In this document: one piece after another, positions 37,461 to 48,412 of the stretch
Layout: each line of letters opens with the position of its first letter
How positions within the stretch are numbered: position 1 is the first letter of the stretch
DNA from: Triops longicaudatus
Taxonomy: Eukaryota > Arthropoda > Branchiopoda > Notostraca > Triopsidae
DNA: 64,000 nt
Assembly: GCA_022885665.1 (NCBI GenBank)
Contig: JAGQDJ010000160.1
Coordinates: forward strand, 60,040-124,039
Direction: 5' to 3'
Notes under the pieces: model-generated
Database searches by the model: none
Seen by the model: only the letters and a program-made list of their open reading frames with translations
What the model was told of the DNA's origin: nothing
Program-made: the position numbers and the translations under genes

Positions 37461-38120
37461 AAATGTGTGATTTTTTATCTGACAATGTAATTATTGCTGT
37501 GAAATTTGCTTTCATTTCATAAGAGAATTTTAGAAAAATATTTGAAAGGTTTTAATGCTGTAAATGATGAAATTGTAATGCTAGAAATCGTGGTCGTATT
37601 GTATACTAAATGCGACGCTAAATTTAATATTGTAACCGAGGAAATATACTTCTACATTTTAGTAATAATGTTTGTAAAAAGTTTATTCTTAGTAATCGTG
37701 AAATTGTAATTCGAGGTGTTTACGACCTAACATTTTTTAGCCTCGAAACAAAGTCAAATTACCGAATGTTTCATTTCTCTAGGCACTTAAATTTGACGTT
37801 AATGTAAATGAGTGTTTACAAATAAGACTATTTTTCTCCATTTTACTAAAAAACTAATGGAAATAGACATGAACGAAAAGCGCGCTTTTTGTTCTTTTTG
37901 TTATTCCTTTGCTAATGCTTAGCCTACAGAAGAGTCTTCTTTCTCCCTTCTTGTGCGCATTTCTTGTTTACAATCTAAAACCCCTCATTTCTGTTATTAT
38001 TATGGTCGAAAAGGACAATGTGAAAAGATAACCAACCTCTCGCAGCCTAAAACATCCTACAATTCTTTTAACTTACTATTATTACCATTAAAACGACCAA
38101 ATCACGTGCTTTTCTCCAAA
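37461..38120. other. Short intergenic region between two co-directional genes
   Basis: About 660 bp between the CHMP7 stop and the ATG of the C2orf42 homologue. No coding exon or repeat seen. Confidence 0.45.
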
Positions 38121-41100
38121 ATGGAGGACAAACTAAAGGTATTGTTCTCAGATTTGGGCCGTCGAACGCTCCGTGGTGTAAAACCTTGTCCAAAATGCGG
38201 CACATTTAACGGCACGCGGGGTTTTGCGTGCAAAAACCAAAACTGTAACCAAGTTTTCAAACAACCTGTAAAAGATCCCTCCAGTACCGCTGCTTCGAAC
38301 AAATCCAACGAATCGTGCCGTTTACACTGGCCTGATCCAACGCAACAAGTCTATTCTGTCCGGTTACGCAGCCAAGGACCGGATTACCGGGCGTTTGTTC
38401 AACTGACCGGCCTACCTGTCGACATGATGGAAGGAACTAGCGATGTTTGCGACAGTCCAGCCAATCCTCAGGCTCATTGCTTCGTTTCAATGTGTTCACA
38501 ACAGCGACAAGTAAAAAAAAAAAGGTAAAGGTACGATATTAAACTAATTATGTCGCTGTAGGAAAATCCTGACGTTCCATTAACGACTTGTCAACATATT
38601 GACGCTGCCTTGAAATGCCAGTCGGAATCGGAAGTTCTGATCGTCAAAGACCCGGTTTTAAGTTCGATTAACGCGCCTGATGAAGTGAAACAAGTCCGAA
38701 AACGCCTAAAATCTCATTCTTTCGTTCATTTTTAAGAACATTCAATGTTTTTAACGCATTGTGGTTGAATTACGTGTTTTAGAGCATATGGCAGTTGTGC
38801 ACAGAAATGCCTGGCGCGTTAGTTCAACGCGTTTCGAAGACAGTATTAGTAGTCCGGTGTAAACCGACCGTAAAACACCCTTTAGGATTGCTGCACGCTG
38901 CCATCTACCCGAATCGGAACCCAGGAGAAGAAGAGTGGAAGTTTGTGTGCTCTTGCAAAGCACTAAAAGTAATTTATGCTAAAAATTCGTGAGAAATAAA
39001 TGAATTTCTTGGATTTACTTTTTCAGGGTTCAAAATGTGAACATTACTATTCTTGTTTATGTGCTTTCGCGAGTGACGTCAAGCTAACCGAAGAATTTGC
39101 GTCCTTTATCAGCCTAGGACTTAATTCATTATCCCCAACGGGTAACTTATGCAACTAAACTTGTTGAAAGAATGAAATATGAAGGTGGCTAATAAGTTCT
39201 GGCATCAGTGGTAATTCACATGAGTGAGAATCAGTGTCATAACTTATTAGACACGTGATTTAGTTATGCTTCAAGGAAGATGGCATTTTTCAGATTTTTT
39301 AAGTGTATGTTCGTGTTGCTTTTTGTTCTCAATAGGTCTTGTAAATCCGTTATCTGCGCGTCAGTTGGTCACTTTCATGAAAGATACGGGAGAAGGAGCT
39401 TGTGAAATGCAAATTGGGGTAATTTTGCTTTCATTTTATGTCGCAACAGTATCTTAACCTCGATACTTAACCTTTTCAGCCATAAAAGATCGATCTTGTG
39501 CATTTGTATGAGTGATCAGTGAAAAACTTAACTTCATTTTGTCTCCAGATTAGCACAAAATTACAAACAGAAACCAAATATTCACATATTTATTTATAAA
39601 CGCGTAGAAAATTATTTCAATGATAAAACAATTTGTTATTGAAAAAATTTAATTTATATAAAACTGCACAGTATATTTGATAATCTGTTGAAAGATTGAT
39701 TGAATATTTTTTCTAAAAAATAATACTGAACAATAAAAAAAATAAAAACATTTTCGTTAATTTAATTATATTTCTGACTTAGGTTTTGCCAGAGGATGCT
39801 TTGATGGACTCGGAAGGTGACAGCACCATTGGGCAGATCCGAGTTCTGGACACTTTTTCACTCACCGAGGGCGTGGCTTTACCTGAAGGCGTGGCTGATC
39901 TTTCTCACAGCGTATTGGAGCCCGTGGCCACGTTGGACGCGAACGTGTTAGCCGGAGTTTTGAATTTCTCAGAATTAGACGTTCCTCGCCCTAACTTAGA
40001 AATTGATGTAATTCCTTTTTTGAAATATTTCAATTATTACGGAACTCTAATTTTCTATTGTTTCGTTACTTCGATTCTTTTGGCTAAAAGGAAAACGGAG
40101 AAAATCATGAAACAGCGTTAGTCAGAGCTAAACCGATACGGAGCAACTTAAAGCGGTTCAAACCCTCTCTGGCTAAAAAGACGGGTAAATATAAATGAAT
40201 TTTCAATTATCCAGTAATATGCTTAATATAATATTCCAATAATTTTCAGTAATCCAGCCACTGTTTGAATAATACTGCTAAGAGTCAAATTTTAATGAAT
40301 CATTTTTGCTCATTTAAATAGCGTAATAATAGTTGATTTAAGTAGCCTAATATTTGTACTCAATTTAAATAGCTTAACAATTTTAGTTGATTTAAATAGC
40401 TTCATAATTTTAGATCAGCTCTAGCTTTTTCGTGCAAGTTTTGACTTAAATTCTTGTCTTTAAATATTTCTAATAATATTTTAATTTCTTCTAATATTTT
40501 CAGATTTAGAGCAAGAATTGTCGTTATCGCAGTCGTTTTTGCAATGGCTGAGCATGGTAACCGAACGTATTAATTTAACCATGCATTACCAAGGTGACGG
40601 AAAACCAGATCCGCTGGAATTCCTAGTTCCACAAGTAAGTTTTATGTGCAGAAGCATTGAATTTTATTATTGTTCTCCATTTTTCTCGTTTTTTGTTTAA
40701 TTTCCTACGTGTTTTTTCATGCTGTAGAACTTTTTCGATTACTTAAAAGAAAGAATTTCCAAACCGGCCAAGAAACGACGACTGCCGAATCATACTTTAG
40801 TTGTTAAAAGGAAGGACACGCCCCCTTTTGGTACCTACTTCAAGTACATTTGGGAATTGACGAATTTAGCGCACGTGAAAGCTATTTTGGACAATCCTTG
40901 GGTAAATTTTAGTGTTTTTCTTCGAAACGTAAGTTAAATGCATTTAGCAAAGTTCTTATCCATCGAGTCACCATAATTGGGTTTTCAGTATTATTTGGTG
41001 CAAAGGTGAAATATAGTAACGCTTGTACATCGTATAAAGGGCTTAATATTCGTATTAATTGCATTTTTTAGGTTCCTTTAGAGGTCACGAGGAGTTTTGT

Positions 41101-41715
41101 TGAAAACCGAGACGGTAATTCCATTAATTTATTTTGAGCTTGTAACCACGTTATTGAGTAATGGAAAATTCGAACGAAAATAACCGTTTATGTGTTAAAT
41201 ATTTTTTGTGGAATTCTTTTCACAGGTTCTTTTGATCTATTCATTCCAAAACCTGTGGATTCCACTGTGTGCGGCCGAAATCAAACGCCCATTCGTCCTT
41301 CAGACCTGCGAACTTTCATGCGCGTTGGTAATTGCATTCTTACAAGTTACTTTCAATGCCAATTAAATGAAAAATAAGAAGTAGCTATCAATTACTTGCA
41401 TTTTGGAATATTTTTACTTTTTGTTGCAATGCGTTGATTTCAATTCCAGTGTAAATAATTTTTTATGAAGGATTTATTTGTCTTAATTTTTGGAAAATAT
41501 TTTTAGTGTTATTTCTTTAATTTTTGATTTTTAAAATAGGTCCATGCCCCAATAGCAACGAAAGGCTAGAGCCCGTACCATTTATCATTGAATGGACGCC
41601 GGATTTGCTACCAGCCAGTAATACGGGCGAAATGCGTATTATTTTCCAGTACGGCCATCAACGGAACGGCATTTTAGACGCCTGCAAAATGAATTTAACT
41701 AACTCTTCAATGTGA
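38121..41715 (+). CDS. C2orf42: C2orf42 homologue (zinc ribbon plus SWIM-type motif)
   Basis: Conserved protein of unknown function. Twelve exons: 38121-38510, 38562-38693, 38783-38968, 39027-39141, 39336-39418, 39783-40007, 40091-40184, 40504-40634, 40728-40901, 41072-41114, 41226-41327 and 41540-41715; 1,851 nt, 616 residues (human about 574). Segments resembling the human protein run end to end: LGRRTLRGVKPCPKCGTFNGTRG, VYSVRLRSQGPDYRAFV, SIWQLCTEMPGALVQRVSK, CLCAFASD, QWLSMVTERINLTMHYQGDGKPDPLEF, LEVTRSFVENRDG, RTFMRVG and PFIIEWTPDLLPASNTGEMRI. Cys23, Cys26, Cys37 and Cys42 form a zinc-ribbon-like cluster. Cys230, Cys232, Cys240 and His242 fit the CxCx(n)CxH SWIM pattern, suggesting nucleic-acid or protein binding. 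AATAAA lies about 60 bp after the stop. Intron 4 holds a 70-bp palindrome. Confidence 0.95.
39185..39254. repeat. 70-bp palindromic element in C2orf42 intron 4
   Basis: Begins GTGGCTAATAAGTTCTGGCA; the reverse complement of its other end begins GTGTCTAATAAGTTATGACA. Same length and same GTGKCYAATAA termini as the element at 3286, but different inner arms. It lies in the 194-bp intron 39142-39335. Confidence 0.75.
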
Positions 41716-42648
41716 ACAATACAAACAATGTGATCGATTTTCTTCAGCATTCTGTGTTCTTTTGCGATTTGGTACGAAATAAATTTTCTGTGGTACAAGC
41801 ATTGACGTAATTAACGTTTCCCAAAAATTCTTCTGTTTAATGTGTTCGTAATGCAGTACCAAAGCTTATTCCGTCTGTTAAGCTTCTAAGACCTTAGACG
41901 AAATACATACTGATTAAAATTCTTGCGCGATAAAAACGCAACCAGCATTTTTCTGCAACAACTAGCATTTAAGCGGAAGCAATAGAAGCAATACACACAA
42001 TAGCACGTTATTTTTTTTTTACTGAACTTGAGATTTTTTCAAAGCTGAAGTAGATTTGACTTTTATATGAATTGTACTACGTCGAACTGTCCTGTCCTTC
42101 CTTTAATGAATATTCGAATTTACTTATTTTACACTGAATATCTTCAGAAGCATAAAAAAACGTTGTCATATTTCGTCAACAAAAACAGCGAAATTCCAAT
42201 ACTCCCTTGCTTTCGCCTTCGGATATTTACCCAGAGCTATGGAACCCGCGTTCCTACATCAAGCCCGCGGGTACGCCCTGCTACAGAAGCGCGAAAACGT
42301 TGAGTCCACTGAAATCGGTTCCCGTTCGAATATCCACAAGCGCCGTAACCCGCTATACTGTCAATCGCTTTACGGGTCAACAAAGAAAACTGATCTACAA
42401 TGAATGTTGCTTCGCGTCAGTCCAGCATGGAGCGTGACTCAGAATGGAGTGCGCATCACAACAATCTTATGCTTCCATTTTTCATCCTACTTTTTAGTGA
42501 ATGTGAATGTTAAAAGTGAACTAATAACTTACAAAGTATTTCCGCCACCTGTTGGTGAGCTTGTAATATAATTTTTATTTTTCTATTATTAAATTAATGC
42601 AGAACTCGTGTGAATACAACTTTCATTGTTGCTCAACAGGCACTCACA
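41716..42648. other. Intergenic region with one possible exon
   Basis: A GC-richer plus-strand frame at about 42160-42437 reads like protein (YPELWNPRSYIKPAGTPCYR, then RISTSAVTRYTVNRFTGQQRK) and ends in TGA, without a start codon. I cannot connect it to either neighbour. It may be an exon of an unrecognised gene. Confidence 0.3.
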
Positions 42649-45600
42649 ATGAAGCGTTTCGGTCGTCCGTCAAAGCCCGCCCGTCGTCCACCTCCTAAGG
42701 CTAAGCCCTTGGCCCCGCCCCGGAAATCCGCTTCTCGTTCCAAGTCTCCTTCCCCGATGAGAAAGCCCGCACCCAAACGCTCCTCTTCGCCAATGAAACC
42801 TTCAAAATCTTCCTTCAAACCGAAATCAATGTTTAAACCCTCCCCCAAGGCAGCCGCGTCCCCGAAGTCTCCCTCAAGGTCCCCTTTTAAGAAACTAAAG
42901 CCTGGAACCCCAAGACCGTCCCCTAAGAAGCCTCCTTCTCGGTCACTGTTCCCTAAAGCCAAGCCGCCTACGGCCACGCCCCCTAAGAAGTCTCCTTCTC
43001 GGTCACTGTTCCCTAAAGCCACGCCTCCTAAGACCAATTCAGCTCCGACGCCACCAGCTAAGAGACCACTGTCTAATCTTTTCGGATCTAAAGCTAAGCC
43101 CCCTAAACCGAACCAAGCTCCTAGCCCACCAGCTAAGAAGCCTTTTTCGCTTTCACGACCGAAGTCCACGCCCACTAAACCTGCCACATCCTCACCAGCA
43201 GCCAAAAAAGCACTTCCTTCGCCTTCAAGGCCCAATTCCTCGCCTGTAAAGCCTAGTAATCCTGCCTCGGCAGCCAAAAAACCATTGTCTTCCCTTTCAA
43301 GTCCTAAAGCCACGCCCAAAAAACCTCCAGCAGCTAAAAAAACACTGTCATCGATGTTTGGTCCCAAGGCCACGCCCTCTAAATCTGCAGCTCCGTCCGC
43401 TGCACTCGAGAAGTCTTCGTCCACTACTTCGGGCCCAAAAGCCACGCCTCCTAAGACTCAAGCCGTTCCGAAGCCGAAAGCAGCCCCAGCCACGCCCAAA
43501 AAGCCTTCTACACCTGGGGCGTCAGCCAATAAGAAAGCTCCTACTGCCACGCCTACTAAGTCTGCCTCACCCACTAAGCCTGCAACGCCCAATAAGGCGA
43601 GTAATACTGCTACTAAGAATGCTAATGCCGCCACGCCTACTTCGAAGCCTTCACTTGTTGGTAGCAAGCAGACTAGAACGCCATCTGCCGATAAACAAGC
43701 GAAACCAACGGCAAAGCCTAATCAGACTGTGAAAAAGACTACAACGCCCTCTAACTCACCTCAACCAGTGACAAAGCCTAGTACTAAAGGTAATCCTGGT
43801 AAATGTGGAAATGTTTCTTTCAATAAAAATGGATACAAAAGAATGCAAATATTTTTTGATTAATGCTTCGCGTATTTCTGGTCTGTCAATAATAACAAAT
43901 AATGCTTAATATACTTAAGCAACAAATGACACAATTTTCTAATAAAACTGTATTTTTTTCAGCGCAAAATCCGACTGCAGAGTCTGGAACGAAGCCAGTA
44001 CCGGCAAATCCCTCGAAAGGTGCATCGAAAACTCCAATTAAGAACTCACCGTCTAAATCATCACCAGTACGCCAGAAAGCAGCAGCAACACCGAAAGACG
44101 GCACCAAACCCGTCACGAAAACCGGCAGTAATACACCAAAAGTATCAGACGTACCTAAAAGTACCAAAAAACCTAACAAATCGCCTAGTACTAGCTCCAG
44201 CAAACCCAACGAAGTACCGGCCAAGAAAAATTTACCGAAAAGTCCTTCAAAACCGGCTGCTGGTACCAAACCGGAATTGTCACCGAATAAACCTGCCGGT
44301 ATCAGCCCTGCCAAGAAACCTCAACCTGCTAGTGCAGCTCCTGGTAAGAATTTGGAATCGCCGAATCCTAAAAAATCGACCACATCAACGAACAAAACTC
44401 TATCTCGGAAGCCAGAAGTACCAGCACAGAAAGATGGATCCAAAAGTCCGGCGAAGAAAGCAACTTCTACGAATGCCACGTCACCCAAGAAGTCAGAAGT
44501 ACCGGGAAAGAAAATACCGGGTCAGACAGAAGGAGCCAGTTCTCCCGGAAAGAAACCAGAATCGCTGAATTCACCCTCAAATTTGAAGAAAAATGTACTG
44601 CCAGGCAAGGAAGGCACTGAAGGACCTTCTACGAACCCCACATCGCCGAATGTAGCGAAAAATGCGAAATCAGAAGTACCCGGAGGGAAAAACGCTTCGA
44701 AAACGCCGGGAAATAACGCAGAAACGCCTAATACAGCGAAAAAGCAGAAGTTAGAAGTACCGGGAGACAGAAGCGCTTCCAAAGCGCCTGGCAAGGAAGC
44801 AAAACCATCGAACATAGCGAAAAATCATAAATCTGAAGTAGGAGGTGAGAAAAACGCTGCCAAAGTGCCTGGTAAGGACGCAAAATTGCCGGATTCAGCA
44901 AAAAGTCAGAAATCAGAAGCACAGGGAGACAAAAATGCCAGTAAAACGCCTGGAAAGGGTGCAAAGTCGCCGAATCCAGCGAAAAATCAGAAAAATGAAG
45001 TACCAGGAGAGAAAAATACCAGCAAAATGCTTGCGAAGGATGGAGAATCGCCGAACAGAGGGAAAAATCCAAACTCTGAAGTATCGGGGGACAAAAACTT
45101 GGCCAAAACGTCTGGAAAGGGTCAAGAATCGATGAATCCTAACGCTACAGACTCGCCTGAGAAGCCAGGACATAAAAACAGCCCAAAGAACGCACCGGGT
45201 GGGAAGAAAGGAGTAACAGGTCATCCGGAAATACCGGGAGAAAAAGAAGAGGCTCTAAATGCGAAGAATAAATCGTTAAATTCTACTTCGAAATCAAAAC
45301 CGAAGTTTGGTACTGATGTGGACCCGAAACATAACCCGATGCAAGCCACGCCCACTGATATGGACATGGATGAGTCGATGTCAGAAAGCGGAAATCGGGG
45401 CTCCAAACGTGGTAAGTTCCAAGAAATATCACTCAGATGTACAGTTTTTATAATAGTTCTAAAAATGTTAACATAATACTTATAAAATAGTGGAAATAGA
45501 ATGAATACATAACGCAAAATGAAACATAATCGATCTATAAGGCACTTCAGTTATGTTTTGTTTTACTGCATAGGTGGAAATAAGAGTAAAGCTTCCAATA

Positions 45601-47518
45601 AGAGTATGGGGCAAATGCCAGTGGACGAAGGTGGCATGGACGCCATGGATTCTGTCAATAATTCGGTAGAAGATTTTCAGCCAACGAGACCAGAGCCGCA
45701 ACCACGTGGACACAGACGTAGTAAACGCGAAACAGCGGGAGGTCCCAGTATGGAAATGGAACCTCAGCCTGCCCCGCCCCCCGTTGGTTTTCAAGAAGAA
45801 GAACGAGAGAGTTTGCCACCTGAAGGTGAAACTTGGAATCAAATGAATTACAAGATTCGTTACACTTTTGCGCAAAAAATTAATTAATTAGTAAATGAGT
45901 TCAGAGTTAAGAGATTCGTTATGACGAGATTCTATTGTGTTTTAAGCGCATACTGTAAAGTATCTACATAAAATTAGCTGGTTAAAAAGATTCTGTCGTT
46001 TAGTTTTTTTTTTTTTTTTTAGAAAATCCGCGACCAGAGGGAGAATTCGTGCCTCCGCCACCTTCGTTCGCTTCTAGAGGCCACGCCCTACCACGAAGTG
46101 TATCATCTCCCTTTAGCACCATGGGTGGGTATCCAGCAGGAGGCGGGGCTACTGCTAGCGAGCCTGCCGGCGATCCAAATCCTGGAATACTTCCACTTCC
46201 TCATCAAAGTCAAGGAATGCCACCACCGGACTACAATTACGCGTCACCAACAGTGGGCGGAGACTCAGCCCACACGGAATCGACTCCTTTACCGACGGCT
46301 TCGTCGCTGAATTCGGCTATGCGCAATCGAATAGACAATTTCGGCATGTCTTCGCCGGTGTACCCGGAACAGCCAGCGTCACCTGCACCAGTGGAAGACG
46401 TTGCACTAGTGGAGGAACCGGCACCCGAAAATATACCGATGTTAGCCACGCCTACGGCTCCGCCGAGCATGACACCGTATGCCACGCCTACGGACAGCTT
46501 CGTTACGGAGCATATGACAAATTATGGCACGCCTACGGAAGGATCTGCAATGGAGAATATGACTTTTGCCACGCCTATGGAAGTCTCAGCTCCTGAAAGT
46601 GCAGCCGATGTTGCTACCCCGTCGGAAATATCGACAGCTCAAAGTACAGGCAGTTTGAGCGAGTATGACGTCATAAGAATTCCAATACCGTCTGTGAGGA
46701 AAAACACGAGAGTGGATATTTTGAAAGATTTGGAGGCGAACAAGAGTACGGATACGGATAGCGGGTATTCGGAAGTGGGGTCTTCTGGTTTGATGACGTC
46801 AGGTACGAGCGAAGAAGGACCGAATGGAGAAATTAATGAAGAGGTGGCCAACGAAAATGTGACGAACGAAGAAGCAGCGAACGAAAAGGAAGTGAATGAA
46901 GAAGTGAATGTAGAAACGACAAATGAAGAAGTAACGAATAAAGAAGCGGAAAAAGAAGTAATGAATGAGGAGTCGGAGAACGAAAAGGAAAAGATAGCGA
47001 ATGAAGAAGTGAAAAATGAAGACGAAATAACGAATGAAGAAGTGAAGAATGATACAGAAAAAGTTGAGAAAGAAGAGGAAAAGCAAAGGGTGGAAGACGG
47101 CAATGAAGCTGGAGAAGTTACTGAAGAAGGAAATGGTGAGGAAGAAGACAAAAAGGAAGGCAAAGAAATTGAAAACGAAGGAAAAGAAGTTGAAGACGGA
47201 GAAAAAGCAATCAAACTGGAAGAAAGCGAGGTTCAAGAGAAAGAAGGAGTAGATGAAGGAGAGCGTGAAGGAAATGAGGAAGGAGGAGACAAAGAGGAAG
47301 GAGAAAAAGAGGAAGAAAGAAAAGAAAAGGAAGAACAAACTGGAGTGGATGAAACTGGAGACGAAGAAACGGCAAGAAATGAAGAGAACAGTGACAAAAA
47401 GGGCGAAGTTGAAGCTGCAAGTGAAAAAGAGGAGGAAAATGCGGAAGTAACGGACGAGACTGCAGAAGTACAGGATGAAGAAGTTGAAAACCGAGGAACG
47501 GAGTCTAAGAAAGAATAA
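42649..47518 (+). CDS. Large charge-segregated disordered protein of unknown function
   Basis: Not recognised. Exons 42649-43798, 43963-45411, 45574-45825 and 46023-47518 total 4,347 nt, 1,448 residues, all in phase. Residues 1-383 are almost only Lys, Pro, Ser, Ala and Thr, with SPKK/TPKK-type motifs (PSPKKPPSRSLFP, ATPKKPS) like those that contact the DNA minor groove in histone H1-like proteins. Residues 384-866 stay basic and contain a 27-residue repeat. Residues 867-1,210 are Pro/Gly/Thr-rich with ATPT blocks. The last 240 residues are mostly Glu, with Lys, Asn and Val (NEEVANENVTNEEAANEKE type), strongly acidic. No signal peptide, membrane segment or folded domain is visible. The start is the first ATG after an acceptor (GCTCAACAG). 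The exon-1 donor may alternatively lie nine bases earlier. Chromatin or cytoskeletal binding is only a guess from composition. Confidence 0.8.
44670..45143 (+). repeat. 81-bp tandem repeat in exon 2 of the Lys/Pro-rich gene
   Basis: Five full and one partial unit of 27 codons, each starting like SEVPGGKNASKTPGNNAETP. The DNA copies are diverged, but the period of 81 bp is constant. Confidence 0.75.
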
Positions 47519-48412
47519 CTCAAAGAAAAAGATGCATTCGAAAATGAAAAACTTTAACTTATTTAGCTTGAGAGATGAAAAAATACTCAGGAAAAGGAAA
47601 ATGGAAGTATAAAATCTGATGAAGACTGATACAACGATAGAAGATAAAGGTGAAAAATGGGGTACAGTTTGCTTGTTTTATGACAGTTAAGATTTGGATC
47701 TCCAAAAATGAAATTTTTGGTTAAAGCTGTGATATTAAGTGTGTTTTTATTACTGTTACCAAGTTTTGAAGGTGTATTTTTTGCCTTTTGGATTGTTTTC
47801 GTGAAGTTCTTGCTTTGTGAAACCGAGAAATTTGAATACAGAAGTTGCTACGCTCACTAGGTATGAACAATGCTAATAACAGTACTGAAGTTAAATAAAT
47901 AGTTAAGCTTAAGTTTTCACTAAAATAGTGCAAGCTTGGAAATTCTACAATCCCTGTTTGGAAAAAAAGCTTCACTCTCTATTTTATTTGGTTTTACTTT
48001 ATTTTAATGAAATGTACTGTCATAACTTTCGTGGAAATTGTTGAACAGTGTAATTACCGTTAGCAAGTAAAAATTCCCTGTAGGCTTACTATTTGACCAT
48101 AAAAGCTCTAACATGGCCTTCGTGCGTAAATTGTACTCGTAAACTTACGCAATCCTCTTTGAGTTTGGATATGTCTAGAATTCTGGCAACGTTAAAAATT
48201 TTCGTCCGACTCCAAGGTAACGTCACGTTTTGCGACGGTGTTTATATTTCGTTTCTTGCGTTCATCCACGTTGCAAAAAATTGCTGAGAAAAGAAAAGGT
48301 GTACGTGTACGAAGTTTGGGAGAAAAGTCATCGTAAGCGGTTTTGTTTACAAGCATAACTTAGTTTACAGCAAAGAACGGTTAACTGTGCTTGCGTTTGA
48401 CCTTTGTTCGAA
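47519..48412. other. Intergenic region upstream of the peptidase cluster
   Basis: No coding exon or ordered repeat seen. Presumably holds the 3' UTR of the disordered-protein gene and the promoter of the first peptidase-like gene. Confidence 0.4.

Noticed and set aside
42633..43445. Minus-strand open frame of 270 codons rich in Gly, Leu and Asp
   Set aside because: Antisense shadow of the Lys/Pro/Ser-rich exon; biased codons on one strand leave the other open.
44020..45135. Other plus-strand frames in the Lys/Pro-rich exon
   Set aside because: Out-of-frame readings of the same low-complexity DNA; the phase-consistent exon chain uses a different frame.
46639..47338. Long minus-strand frames rich in Phe and Ser
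   Set aside because: Antisense of the GAA/GAG-rich acidic tail; composition is fully explained by that.
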